Part shown: positions 22,969 through 35,437 of the stretch, piece after piece
Layout: each line of letters begins with the position of its first letter
Position numbering within the stretch: the stretch's first letter is position 1
Origin: Clavaria fumosa
Taxonomy: Eukaryota; Basidiomycota; Agaricomycetes; Agaricales; Clavariaceae
Assembly: GCA_951802425.1 (NCBI GenBank)
Contig: OX637798.1
Location: 1,302,001-1,366,000 of the forward strand
Reading direction: 5' to 3'
Length of the DNA: 64,000 bases
Made by a program: the position numbers and the translations under genes
The notes under the pieces: generated by a model
Told to the model about the DNA's origin: nothing
Seen by the model: the letters and a program-made list of their open reading frames with translations, nothing else
Databases searched by the model: none

Positions 22969-24268
22969 GTCAGGACCCATTCATTTTTCCCTTGCCCAAG
23001 TCAACTCTACCAACACCTATGAACCTATGAACCTCCTGACAGCCCTCTACAACCTTGCAAGCCCCTCTACACACTTCTGGAACCCACCGTCCTCTTCTGG
23101 AAGCCTCCCCAACCTCCTCCACCCTCACATGACACTCGCAACCACCATGCCATACTCACAACACCTCTCTACACTTCACCCCATGCATACACTTCATCCG
23201 AACCCATCATCTCAACATGTGACATGCCGTTGCACATCCTCTTCAGCCAGCATGTGACTTGCCACATGGCACCCCTGGTGCTACCACTACCAGTGTTACG
23301 GCCATTATCTGCATTACCAGCATTACCCACCTCCTGCCCAAAGTCACCTGTGCCACTAGCGTCACCCATGTGACCACTCTTATGACCTCATGACCTTAAT
23401 GCTCAAATGTGCCACCAATGGTCAGCTGTAATTCTACTTCAAATATGTTTCCTTTCCTTGCCACAGTCATCTATAACTACATTAGTTATGATCCGAGAAT
23501 CTCCCTGTAGTTATAATTATGTATATGATTATTTATCCAGGTTGCGACCTGTGACAAGTCATGTTCATGACCTTACCTATGCTTTCTCAACCCCTCATGA
23601 CCTTAGTAGAGCATGCACATAGTTACTATATGACTAAACATACCCCACACTACTATAGTTCCATCACTTGGCAACCTCTGTACTTTTCCTGATTGGTTAT
23701 ACTCTCTGTATGCACATATATAAGTCTCACATGTACATATGGTACTGTAGACTTGATATTGATGCACTTTGGTTTAAGCTTGAGGCTATTATGCCCTTTG
23801 AGCTTGGGACCACCACAATTGATAGGTCTTGTCTCACTTGGTGACCTCGACAACACCAAGACACACTCTGCTTTCTTCTAATTCATCCTCTGTGCTTGTA
23901 TCAACTCATGCACCTAAGTATTTCATCTTGGTACTGATCTTTGGAACCCTACAGGTTCTCCCATTGGTTGGCAAAGTCATCACCTTCACCAACACATCTC
24001 TCGACCCTCTCAATAACACCCCTTTCTCCCAATTTGTCTATTTCTCTTTCTATGCTGCATCTGTCGACTCTGCGACCTACTTGACAACATTATTCCTCTC
24101 TCAACTCATCCTTCTCTCTCTCTACACCCTGTCAAATGTTTTTGTGACCTGCCAGGACTGAGCATTCTCAACTGTGCTCAACAGTTGACTGGTCTTAGCA
24201 AGTTTCCAGGATCAGTCACCAACAAGTCAACCTTCAGTACTACTTATGAGACAGGACAGGCCCTAACA
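22969..24268 (+). repeat. Old LTR-like repeat R2
   Basis: About 1.3 kb, beginning TGTCAGGACCC and ending GGCCCTAACA, the inverted TG...CA ends of an LTR. Diverged from R1 but collinear with it. Either strand could be the sense strand. No internal region with recognisable proteins joins R1 and R2 (204 bp apart), so they may be remains of solo LTRs. Confidence 0.6.
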
Positions 24269-24519
24269 GCAGGGTGGCCTCTAGGCAAGCTAGCAAAGGT
24301 CCCTCAATGATATTAGACTTTGGGGCTTGGATACGGTGGCTGAAACATGTTTCTGGGCAATTCCTTAGTATTTGTTTTATAACTTCTTCTTTGTAGACTT
24401 TCTTCAATACCATCCCATTTTAGATACTTACTTACCATATAATCCTCAAAGCTGTAGTAGATACTACAGCATACAACATAAACTCAATTGCCCACTTATG
24501 TGCAAGGATCACTGTTGAG

Positions 24520-25024
24520 AGCCGCCTAGGGATCTGCATGGGTAATCCATGGATACTTTTGGGCATATCTGTACTTGTACTCAAAAAAATCCATACTCAT
24601 GTATCCATGGGTCTGGATCCATTCCCACAGATCCACAATCCATGAGTATGGATTTCACATGGATTTACTCATGATTTACCCATGGATCTACTTCAAATTG
24701 TGCTACAAGGCATTCCACCTGTCCCCTAAGAAATCCTCACCATCCACAACATCAGGCATCTTCACTGCTGCATTCAGATCTTCATTCCTGACAAGGTTAA
24801 GCTTACTCCAATACCCAAGACACAACAGAGCATGAGTCAATTGAGCAGAGAGGTGACTGTGCATGTGGCTCAGCAAGAGCCTGCCTCTGCTGAATCCATG
24901 GATCCATGGATTTTGTACATGAGTACATGGATACCAAATTTGGTATCTGTACTCGTATCCGTGGGTATCCATATCCATGATCCGCATGGATTACCCATAT
25001 CCGTGCAGATGCCTAGAGCTGCCT
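24520..25024. repeat. Inverted-repeat element rich in ATCCATGG
   Basis: Left arm GCCGCCTAGGGATCTGCATG..., right arm complementary with mismatches (...GTGCAGATGCCTAGAGCTGCC). Both arms carry repeated CATGGAT / ATCCATG motifs, so the element can fold on itself in several registers. No coding frame is recognised. It resembles a palindromic MITE. Confidence 0.55.
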
Positions 25025-25281
25025 TAGGTACTTGACTGGGCATCACATAGTGGCCACCCTCTCATGCAGTCTCCAGGTTAAAACCTCCCCTTGTGTTGTC
25101 CCACTATCTCTTGTCCCCTCCTGCCATGCCTGTGCTCCTTCCCATTGATGTGGCCTGCATGTGGAATTCTGCCCACCATCAGAATTGCCACTATGCCCCT
25201 CCTTGCTGTTGTTTATACTTGTATTTAGGCAGAATTGACCTACTCTTGACACATTACTTACAGGACAGGACAGGCCCTAAC

Positions 25282-25395
25282 AAAAATGTTGAAGATCTTT
25301 TTTTTAAAAAAAAGGCCTTGTTTTTGAGATAATATTACTATCTCAAGAATAAATAAATAAATTTAAAAATTGGTCTTCAACATTCTTTTCTAAAT
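25282..25395. repeat. Small AT-rich inverted-repeat element
   Basis: About 110 bp, with ends AAAAATGTTGAAGAT and TCTTCAACATTCTTTT and a central palindrome (GAGATAATATTACTATCTC). It lies directly after CAGGACAGGCCCTAAC, which also ends R2. Possibly a tiny MITE. Confidence 0.45.
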
Positions 25396-27540
25396 AAATT
25401 CAGAGACATTTTGTCTCACTAAAGTAAAGCCTCAAAATGTGTGTGGAAGCTGGAAAAGTCATTGCAACATCTGGCAGTCAAGTGTGATGCAGTGATGAAG
25501 TCACACATGTGACATTGTCTGCAGATTGTTACTGCCTTCTCACAACTTCTCCTACCAAAATTTAGCTCTGTCCTGGCTCACAAATTGTGCTGCAGCCTTG
25601 TGGTATGTCACAAAACTCATTTACATGTTACTTGTTATGACCCCATCCGATCACATAAGCACAATCCCTGCTCCAGACTCTGGACTCTGCACCAACTCTG
25701 GCCATCTCCAATCCACTCCTCTGCAACTCTGCATCCTCTGCTCCATGCTTTCCTCAGACTCTGTTCTGCCATACTTTGGACCTTTTGGACTTCATTCTAG
25801 AAGCTTCTCCCTCCATCCCCTCATTCTGTTTACCATTGGGAGGATGCCCTTGACCCATGGGAGTCGTTTCTGTTGTCGTTTCTTTGTTCCATGAAAATTG
25901 CACAGGCACTTGTGGTGAAACTCTCCTAGTAATTTGATATATACTATGTTTCAAGTACTCCTATACTCCTGTCCTTGCAGTATAAAATCCCACCTGTATT
26001 TCCCTGTTCTGCAGTTGGAATATTAATGTCTCTTGATCCTAAAACATCTCTGAGCTTTCGTCCTCATTGTTCTTGACATTCTCCACATCATCTGATCAAC
26101 TCCAACCAACTCCAGCGGACTCTGAAGAACTTCAGAGTTTGACTTCCATTCTGATTCTCTTCAGGGTATTGTTTCTGTCTGATAAATTGGGACATGTACA
26201 GTATACTTTGTTTCATATCCTGTCCTTACAGTATATAAACCTGTGGGTGTCTCCATGACCTGCAGTTTGAATATTAATCCTTAACCCTCATCTGGATGTT
26301 GCTCAGCCTGTGTCCTCATTGTCCTTGACATCCTCAATACTCTCCAACAGACTCCAGAGTTATCCTCCATCTCTGATCCTTGCCACAAGGCATTGGTTGT
26401 ACTTGGTAAATACATGACACATATATGTGGTGGCACAACACATACATTGAGCCCACTGTTACCTGTATCACTTCTCTGAGACCATACTCTGACTGGACTC
26501 TGCTCCTATCTCTGTTCTGCCTGACTTTGACCTTGTTTGACCAGACCTTGACAGGGTCACATGAGTGATGACATGGATGATGCAGGTGACCTTGGGTGGG
26601 ATGTCACATGAGTAACACTGGTAATGCAGGTAATGCTACTCAGTTACCCACACTTTGACTGCCCCTGCCATCATACCTATCAAATTTTAAATAACACTCA
26701 TTGGCAGCACAAAGCAGAGACTGTAATACAACTTATTCCTCAGCAGAACTGGACTCAGCAGTATATTGAGTATGTAGTTCAGTTAAGAGGGATCTGCCTT
26801 CTGGTACAGTCACAGCCCAGGATATATATGCAAGCAGTCCCCTCCAGGGGACCACTGACATAAGCACAGCCAAGCAGCTGTGCTAGATAGATTAAATATG
26901 GTATATATGCCATGTAATGAATAGAAACAGAAGGCCCCTGGCCTTACAGAGACCCTTGATGAAGAAATGGCTTACCTTATAGAGACCTCAAATCTCTATG
27001 AGGCTTTGGTACAACTAACAGATGGACTTTGTGTGAACCTGCAGAACCAGTTGTATGAGGCACAGTGCCAGTATCCAGTATCATCCAAATGTGGAGTTCT
27101 GACTCCTCCTGACCTGGATACCCCCTCATGACCCTCACAATCAGCTCTACCTGCTAGAGGGCCTCCAAGTTGCAGCACAATCTCTGGAGAACTTTGCAAA
27201 TCCTGCTGCACCTGATGAGTGACCTGCAATTATTTTGAGAATCCCTAGGTACACAGCACCTTGCAGCTGCCACTACTCCTAGTAGGGCACCTCTCCATGA
27301 CCCTGTAGAAATTGAGTCAAGCCCCTTGCATGGAGATTCTGGTCAAACCTTTTCAAATTCCACAACCAGAACCCCAACTGGTACCTCCTGTGGAATGATG
27401 ATTGGCATCTCATGCTCCATCTCAGGTTGAGGCCTCTCAGGTCCTGCTGGTTTCTCCCATGCCTCCACATGTTGCTGCCATGCTTCAAGAAGAGGCCCCT
27501 GCCACTATTACCATCACCAGGCACTCCCTCTGAAGGATTG
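25396..27540. other. Decayed repeat DNA, no gene
   Basis: No frame can be supported. The sequence is rich in CA/TG and nearly free of CpG; from about 26161 onward I see none. It probably continues the old retroelement whose gag relic follows. Confidence 0.6.
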
Positions 27541-27559
27541 TCTGTTTGAGACACTCTCA

Positions 27560-28220
27560 CCCAAGAATTGAAGCTCAACACTCAGTGTCCTGAGCTCTTC
27601 AATGGCCATGACTGGCACAAATGGAAGCCCTTCATCATGGGACATTCTTTGCAAAGCCTGTTACCTTCCAAAGGAATCACAAGAAAGTGACCTTTGCAGC
27701 CTCTTACCTTACAGAAACTATTCAGAGTCATTACATCTCACTCCTCCAGTTCAACCTAGACCATCCTGCCCTACACCTTTGGGAAGGGCTCATATGGTAT
27801 GAAAGTTCAGAGGAATGTTTGGAGTAGTAAACATGTAGATTGAAGTGGACCAGAACTTGTGCATGTTACAGATGACCAAATCTGAATGGTTCTTGAACCA
27901 CATCATGTCTCTTTCACCTTATCATACTTTGGCAATACCTAGACTCCAAACTGGCTGGCCTCATGGTTCCTATCACCATTTGGCTTAGTGTCTACATTGC
28001 CCTGTCCCTTGGATGGTTATATCCTACCTTGGAACAGGAACATCAGTGTCTCAACTTCTTGTGCAACTGCTTGATCCATCACATGCATGGGAGTTGCATG
28101 AGACTTGGGATCAACCATCCCAAAGAATATCCATTGAATCCCCTATTGTTGTGGTAGTCAACAACTTAAACTGCCAACTCTTCAATGCTCATGAAGAATA
28201 GTACTCCATTTGTATCCTGT
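27560..28220 (+). pseudogene. Ty3/gypsy-type gag relic
   Basis: Broken frames give LFNGHDWHKWKPFIMGHS, then after a frameshift KKVTFAASYLTETIQSHY and LQFNLDHPALHLWEGLI. The pattern (…KVTFAASYL…) is that of the retrotransposon gag domain found in agaricomycete gypsy elements. Stops and frameshifts are frequent and CpG is absent. The strand is +. No protease or RT follows. Confidence 0.6.
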
Positions 28221-28786
28221 AGGAACTAAAGCCTCCCCAGAATCAGAGTATCAAACTGTATTAGGACCTCTGCTGACCATCTGAATACAGACTCCATTCA
28301 GAGGTAGCACTCCCTCAGCTCAAACATCAGCAAAACCTGAAATTGCTTTATAGCACTCTGGAGCACTGTAAAGAGGGGACCTTGCTAGGAGTGCTATGGG
28401 ACACTATGGATTACTCTATAGTGCTATATAGTTCTCCATAGCTAGCCATAGCAGGCAGAAAACCAAGGTTTTACTGATGAACACCATCAAGACCCCCCCC
28501 TGACATATTCTCACCTGGCTGGCATGGGTTGTCAGCAACAAACACAACCAAAGCTAGCTCTAAGATAGCAAGAGTTTTTCCCGATGCAGGTCTAACCATC
28601 TAAGCCAATGCCTGTGATATGATGGTTATGAGCGATGCACACATTATCACAAAAAGTTCATAAAGAATTCAGACAGAGATTGAAGGTTACTATAACTATA
28701 ATGTAGTAGACAGTATACCTTACAGGCTCTGCTACTGCCACGACAAAATGTCAGAGTACCCGAATTGGAGGGTCATTTCTTGTGAT
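28221..28786. other. Non-coding, downstream of the antiporter gene
   Basis: No gene is seen. CpG-free until about 28580, then CpG returns sharply at the antiporter 3' end, marking the edge of the decayed block. A C-run lies at about 28492. Confidence 0.6.
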
Positions 28787-31539
28787 CTAAGTCCGAACAA
28801 AGCCTGCCTTAGTCCTGTTGTCTCCTTTCCCATAGTCCAGTATGACCGAACCCTCGCGTGAGGATGACGCCGAGTCGCCCCGCGGCGTGCTGCATCCGGT
28901 CCTGCTTCTCTCTCGTTCATCTGCGAAGCGCACAGAGCGCGAGGGCGACGCGTCGCGAGAATGCGCCGTCCGTAGCGATTCCAGACGCTGATTACGTGCG
29001 TAACTTTCAAGCGACGTCGATCCTGTGTCCGGACGCGACTGTGATCCATGGTGTCGTTCCTTTCCTTTGTTTGGCATCCCCACTGTAGAGGGAAGAGCAA
29101 GCGCACCAACATCCACGCTGTTCTTGTCTTCATCCGCAACCATATGTAGTGCTTCGCCTTGATCAGAGGATTCGACCGGCGTCTGACGCAACTGTCCGTG
29201 TACTGCATAGCCAGAAAGGCGGTTCCTGAAGGAGAGTCTACGCCGGCTCCGATTGAGCGATTTTGGCTTCGTGCCCTGGGATTGTTTTTGTTTAGCGGCC
29301 TTTGGCCGTTTCTTGCGATCTGCTGCTCGAAACGTCGAGGACTCCGAACATGGTTGTACGTTCATCTCAGAAACCCATCCATCGCCCAAGTCGCCTCCTG
29401 GCCCAGCTTCTTTGCTTTCGCTTCTCTGACGATGTGAGCCCATTTTCTCAGATATACTCTGCTTTCTCAGGACGTTGATAGATTCGACAGAGCTGCTTGG
29501 TGATTGAGCATCCTTGAGCATCTCTACTTCAGCCTATAAAGACACAGATGAGAGACTGCAACCACACCTGAACTCAGATGACTTTGCACTCACCTCTTCT
29601 GCCGGACCGCACCTTCGCTCAATAACCACGCAATCTCCCTCCTTCCATTCCAAGACATTCTCAGTCCCGTCTGCAAGGATCTCCTCCTTTACTGACTCGC
29701 TTGACACCCGACTCTCCCCAAGGCGCGTCGCTGACTCCGACATGCATTCTCCTGTAGACGTAGCCACAGCGTCAGACTTCTTCTCGTTGTTCTCTCCTGG
29801 AACCAGCTCGCCGCGTTCCATGATATCGTCATCACGGTTAATCACGATCGCCTCTCCAGGCTGTACAACACGTGTCTGGTTGGTCCAGTCCGGTAGCGCA
29901 TGCCGCGACCACGTCCGCGAGACTGTGTGCACCCTCTTTCCCAAACTGAATGATGGCACGCTCAGTCCATGTACTGCCACAGAGCACAAGACCATAAATG
30001 CCACGATCGGCTGGATCGTGCCTGCCAGGAGCTCGCGCTGGTTTGCAGGAGGGGTACCCCTTTCGTAGCGTGGCAGGTACTCTGCGGCCAATGTTGAGAT
30101 GGAGACTGCACCTGAAAATTGAGTTCGAGGAACGCATGTAAGCACAGGTGACACGTGGGCGGGTGCGCAGACATAGAAAATTATCTCACCTATCCCTATG
30201 GGCCCAAAATGTCCGCTGAAAAGCGCTTCGCGGAATGTCCTGATATCTGGTATCCACTTATACAGTGCTATTATGATGGGCAGTCTTTTCAATAGCAGCA
30301 CCAATATGGCGATGACAAGCAGCCTCCACACTTTCAGTGCCAGATGCCTGTCTTGAAACTGCTCGAACGGCATCCAGGCCCCAACATAGACGAAGGCTGC
30401 AACGTTGAAGAGCAAATCGATCACGGATGAAAACACGGCTTCCTCCGTTTGTCGATTGAAGAACCCATCCCAAGCGAAAGCAGTACCACAAGAGAACGTG
30501 GCGAGCAGATCGTCTGATCCAAGCAAAGTGGTAATACCTAGGGTGAGCAGTGCGAGTGCAACGTATTGGGCGACATAGGACTGCCTATCAATTAATTCTT
30601 TCCGTTGACAGAACTTCATGAGATGCCGGAAGCTGAAACCAAGGCTAGAGCCAATAGCAATACCAAGCGCAACCTGATCTGGAGGATGTGGACGATTTTC
30701 AGAATTCGCAGAGGGTATATAAAGAAGAAAAGGGGCTCACACAGCCAAAGAAAAATGAACCAATCTCGGATTGCATGGCCTTTGTTGGGTTCTAGAATGA
30801 GATAGAGGGCAATATAAAGGAATGGAAACGCTGCGCCGTCGTTGCATCCGCTTTCAGCTGCGAGTAAGTGCCGCAAATGAGCAGGAACATGTCTGTCCGC
30901 GTACTTCCCCCCGATAACGGCTGCGGCTAATATGGGATCAGTCGGTGTGAGACATGCAGCGACGGCGAGGCAAGAAACGAAGTTGAGTGTAGGAATGAAC
31001 GCGTATATGAGCGCCGCAGAGACCAGCCATCCCTGCATCACCGTCAATCACTCAACCTTTGCTCAAAGCTAGACTTGTATCTTACCCATGACATTACAGG
31101 CAATAACAAGAAGAAAATGCTTCTCCAATGTCGTGCTATGTAGGCCTTTGGCAATTCAACACCTATGGCAAACACACCCACAGCGAGGATGACACGGGTG
31201 ATTTCCAAGGTGATGGCATTGATTTCGGCATCAGAACGGTCTCCCCAGCTGCGGGGATTGAAGACGTTTGCGCCATAGGGTCCAATGACGACACCAAACA
31301 AAAAAGCCCAGCAGGCTTCGCCAATGTAGAGCTGGAAATGTGAATTAGTGCCTCAAATGGGAAAAAAATTGACATCAGACATACCTGCTCTCGGAGAAAC
31401 AAAGAAAACATGCCAAACTTCACAAGACAGTGGTCAAATTGTTAACGATGGCAGATAAAGTCAAACAAGCACTAACGAGCACGGTGAAGCCGCCGAGGCT
31501 TGCATAGATAATATGAGGTATTGTAACTTCAAACTGCAT
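28787..31539 (-). CDS. Plasma-membrane Na+/H+ antiporter, NHA1/SOD2 type
   Basis: Exports Na+, Li+ or K+ in exchange for protons. Seven exons are inferred: 31539-31477, 31417-31385, 31331-31086, 31032-30741, 30678-30190, 30111-29594 and 29533-28787. They make 796 codons. The membrane part carries the family signatures: GVVIGPYGANVFNP, VFAIGVELPKAY, LTPTDPILAA (about residue 143), AESGCNDGAAFPF (about 176, the ion-binding Asn-Asp) and FSGHFGPIGIGAV. About a dozen hydrophobic segments are seen. The long hydrophilic tail, rich in Ser/Arg/Lys, is typical of fungal Nha1 and usually regulatory. The ATG at 31539 is preceded by an overlapping out-of-frame ATG at 31543 that opens a four-codon frame (ATGAATGCAGTTTGA), so leaky scanning may matter. 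Confidence 0.92.
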
Positions 31540-32100
31540 TCATTCCGTTCAGTACTCCACAGACGAGAGAAGGTGGAATGACTGACAGGCTGGAATCCGG
31601 ACATCGTCTGTAGCATCGTATATGTTGATGGGTCTGTGTCTGTCCGTCACGTTCCTTTCGTTGTCGTGTCGGTGTAATGCAGGAGAGGCGAATGGCTTTG
31701 GAATATGAAGCTGACCTTTATAATCGTCACCAATTCACAGTTGGTTTAAGAAAGGCGAATAGAAAGTGTCAGCGAGCAGTTAGGGTGGTACACTGTTGGG
31801 ATGTTTGGCTAAATGGATTGAGCGGTCGGGGACTGTTTCCAGGCTTCCAAGTCTTCTCTCCTCCAACAAACATGCAAAACAATGCGTCTCGAGCTGCAAC
31901 AGGAAGGGAGAAGAAGGGGACGGGAGTTGTGAGCACGAAATGAACCGCAACGGCGGGAGCGTGTTTTTCTCTAAATGAAAAGAAAAGATTGGTTCATTAC
32001 GAAAAAAAGATAGGGGGAAGGTGTTACATACTAATTCGTCAGGGTTGCGTTACGGCATCAGTCACACTGCTGCACCTCAAGGTCACATGACTCATTGAAA
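31540..32100. other. Antiporter upstream region
   Basis: No gene is supported. Some short purine-rich frames occur but lack any recognised content. The repeated unit begins to the right at about 32100. Confidence 0.55.
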
Positions 32101-32103
32101 TAA

Positions 32104-32440
32104 ATGACTCATTGCTCAACGCTGTGCTTGAATATTTTTGGTGAATTTCATGTCTTTTTCGTTTCGTTACATCGAATACTCCGTCTCAAATACGACCACC
32201 GTCGTCTATCTCTTGTCAACGTGCATTCCCTGAAGAGGGACGGGGAGAGCCGTGCATCAGCAAGCCGGAGCCGTCTTCGGCCGGGGCAAATCCGTGGTTT
32301 TGAGGCTAAGCCGGGCCGGAACATCACCAAATTAAGCCATAATAGTCATACGCTAGTAGGACAGTCACATCATCACGTGTGCTCTGAACTCCAGGTTGTA
32401 GGCGTCGTCTTTGTTTGCTTCCTTATTCTCGTACTCACGG
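32104..32440 (-). pseudogene. pan3 3'-end relic and junction sequence, unit 1
   Basis: CAACGCTGTGCTTGAATATT and the following 120 bp align with 40420-40560 and 53540-53680, which resemble the 3' end and downstream flank of the decayed pan3 genes. Then comes a GC-rich piece (CTTCGGCCGGGGCAAA) shared with 40800 and 53830. Confidence 0.45.
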
Positions 32441-33950
32441 CGATTCTTAGTAGGATAACTCATCCAAGTCAGTGCGGACTTTTCCTTGCACTCTCTGCCT
32501 TGATTCGTCCCGTTTTACAGTTGCTAGTTATCCACTGTCTCTGGTCCTCGTCTCTCAACTGTACAAATGGAGCAAATGAATACGTCTCAACATCGTTCGT
32601 GTACTGCCCCTCACCGTAGCGTGCAAGCAAAAATGTGCATGTGACGTGCCTTGCGTGAGTGAGTTGCTTTTCAATCGTGAAGAACAGGTAATTATTGGCT
32701 ACAGTGTTACTGATCCCACTTGGTCCTTGTATTGTTGAACAACTGGACAATTCCTTAAGAATCAAAGATGGATCTACGACTTCCAATTCATGGTAAATCT
32801 TGTGCCAATTCAGCATCCTCGTCTCGTGTCCCAAGATATACTCGTCAAAGGTCGTGAACTCGGTTGGTGCGCCCGGCGTGTACCGATCCGCAGTCGTCTT
32901 CTCCTTCGCCTCGCGATAGTTGAGCTCGTCCCGCTCCTCCGTCTTTCCGAGCGTCTGCTCCTCCATGATTTCCTCAATCTTGGGCCGCACGGCGAACAGC
33001 TCAATGAATGGGTCATACACCTCGAGCGACCCACTCGCGAGCGCAACGTAGAAGAAACCCTGCGGTTACATCCTTGACGCCAAACTGGTCCTTGAGCCGC
33101 TCCCCCAAACAGCCAATAGCCCCGCCGCCACAGAGGAGCAACTCCTTTTGTATCCTTGCAAACGTGTCAATCATCTCGTCCACGCGCGCCACGCCATAAT
33201 ACACCACGGGCTTCCCACCGCAGTTCCTGAGCAGGAAGTGCATTTACTGGTTGTATGCGTTGACCCACCCCAGCACCGACCTCGTCGCTGCCGGCGCAGC
33301 TCCTCGATGTGCGCAGACACCATGTCTTGATCGATCACAAAGCGCGCCTCCTTCTCCGCGTCAAACCACAGGAAGTTCCAGCAGACGTCCCCCTTGTGCA
33401 GGTTGGGCGGGTGCGCTATCCCGATGCACACCGCGCCCGTCTCCTCGTTAAACATGAGCCCGACAAGCTGCGCATAGCGATGTGGCTCGCGCCACGCCCT
33501 AGCGTACCGTTTCGGATCCTTGTCTCACATCCCCAGGTCATGTATGCGGTACAAATACAAGCAGTCCACGCGCCGGTTCACCGCCGAATTCCTGGACGTC
33601 CTCGCGCAGATCTTTAAGCACCTCGCTCGCCGCCTTGTCCAAAAACAGCTCTGACAAATATGCATTCAGCACATCAGTGTCGACATCCTTGGGCTCGAAA
33701 ACAATAGACGCAAATTCCTCCTTCTGTTCATGCATTTCCTTCCTGCCCAATCTCGATGAACTCGGCGGTTGCCGTTTTTTCCTCCCTCCTTCCCGATCCC
33801 GCAGTCTTCGCTTGAGAACCACTCATCAAGCAGCTTGCCGCACAGCTTCGTGTGCTCGAATTTTTCACGCGGCTGTGGCGGATATGGGTTTTGAGGACGG
33901 GCGCCCGGTGCTTGGGGATTTTTCAAGAGTCCTTTTTTGACTGTGAGGGA
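32440..33950 (-). pseudogene. Decayed rvt copy 1
   Basis: Alignable to the intact rvt gene from its 3' flank to about codon 115. Reading pieces include YDPFIELFAVRPKIEEIMEE, NWHKIYHELE and RKEMHEQKEEFASIVFEPKD. Codons of about 235-525 are missing, removing RT motifs A and B; the junction is at about 33587. Motif C reads HDLGM followed by a stop, one Asp short. Several frameshifts and stops are present. At the left side of the gene body about 50 codons are also lost. The 5' end is fused at about 33950 to a pan3 relic by a further deletion. Confidence 0.88.
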
Positions 33951-34530
33951 GGGACAAACGCAGAGAACGCACGATCATCGTTGAATATCCGGGTAGTAAA
34001 GGCTTCCTTGGACAGACACGATGCTGGGGTGTCGAATGGCCACCCACGTCTCGATAGCCCTAAAAGCAGCCTGGTGCATCAAGCTATAGTCTGAGGGGAA
34101 AAAAGGAATTGATCTCACACTGGAAAAAAGCCAGCACTCTAAATCCGCCTCAACATGTTCGTCCCACCGTCCGCTATGTTGACCGCGTGTAAACCGTCGA
34201 ACACCAGCTCCAGAGCTTCCGCTTCTCTCTCGTGACCCTTTCCAGAGGGACCAAAAAGTAGTATCCTCGCGGCTCCTCCGGCAACCCAGAGGGACGTCTC
34301 CGCGATTGCCGTTGGTAGCCTCCGACCGCGCGAACCTCTCTTCCTGCAGGTTGTCCACGACGAAGTGGGCGGGGACAAGCACAGAAAGCAGCTTAGCCGC
34401 GTGTAGATGGTAAGACAGTGAATGTCGCATGTACACAAAGGCTTTGTGTACATGCGAAGGGACGGGCAACGTAGTGGCTGGCTGGCTGTAAAGAGACGTG
34501 AGAAAGTAAGTGTCCTAGAGACCATGATAG
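33950..34530 (-). pseudogene. Decayed pan3 copy 1, 5' half only
   Basis: Contains PAHFVVDNLQEERF, NIADGGTNMLRRI and RLMHQAAFRAIETWVAIRHP, which match the pseudokinase N-lobe of Pan3, the subunit of the Pan2-Pan3 poly(A) nuclease. The 3' half present in copies 2 and 3 is deleted. It shares the two frameshifts of the other copies. Confidence 0.75.
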
Positions 34531-34649
34531 ACTATGCCACTTGACCTTCTGGACCTTCTTTCTCTCTCACTTTCGTTTATTCAACATTGTTTTCACATTC
34601 CCGTCTTACTTTCGTGCCATGTCTGCTTTACCAACTCGTCATCACGATG

Positions 34650-35437
34650 CTGTGATGTAGACAACCATGAGCAATTGATCTATACTTCAGAACAGATGAT
34701 GATATGCTGGTGAATGCGGTAAAGTGAACAACATGATTTTATTATCTTTCTGAAGTACGTGCAAGACCCAAAAAACCAACAACAAAGAAGCTGACAGCGA
34801 TAAATGGTCATATATGTATATTGATGTCGCAGATGTTCCGAAAGGTGCATACAGGAGATAGTAAAGCAGGCAGAAGAGTTGCAAGATAGACAGGCCCATC
34901 ATGAGCATGGCATAAGGTAACGCGCGTCAGAGTGGATGTGGATGGGCGGGCGAGATACATCACAGTGGTACAAAAGTACACAGACCAGAGATGTATACGC
35001 CTGCGGAACCCCGGACATGTGCATAGCGGGTATGGGTATGGCGGCATAATTTGGGTCGGGACTTAAGGGCAGATGGGAATAGAGTTGCGGATTGAGTGTG
35101 GCACCGAGGATGCCTACAAGGAGCCGTGCGGCCGAGGGCACAGGAGGTCTCGCCACTGGTATGTTAGGTGGTGCGTCACTAGCTGAGGCAGACAGCGGCT
35201 GGGCGGTGACACGGTGACAGCGCAGAGTGCTGAAAGGAGGAGCACGGTGAGGACGAGCATGTGCGGATTGGGCTGCATCGCAAGGCTGCGTTGTGGGCTG
35301 AGAGCATACGGTGGGTTGTCTGTGCACATTCCTGCCATGAGCGTAGCACTTCTCGAATTGGCACACAAGTCACTAAAACCGGAATTGCTGCACGTACCTA
35401 GACTCGCCAAATGACTAGCTCCCTTGTTGCTCGTGTG
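34650..35437. other. Conserved unassigned segment, unit 1
   Basis: About 790 bp between the NACHT-WD40 stop and the pan3 relic, present in all three units with few changes. Several minus-strand frames are open. One starts MQPNPHMLVLTVLLLSALCA, like a signal peptide; another begins MLMMGLSILQLFCLLYYLLY, like a membrane segment. They are in different frames and I could not join them into one convincing gene. It may simply be the 3' flank of the NACHT-WD40 gene. Confidence 0.5.
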
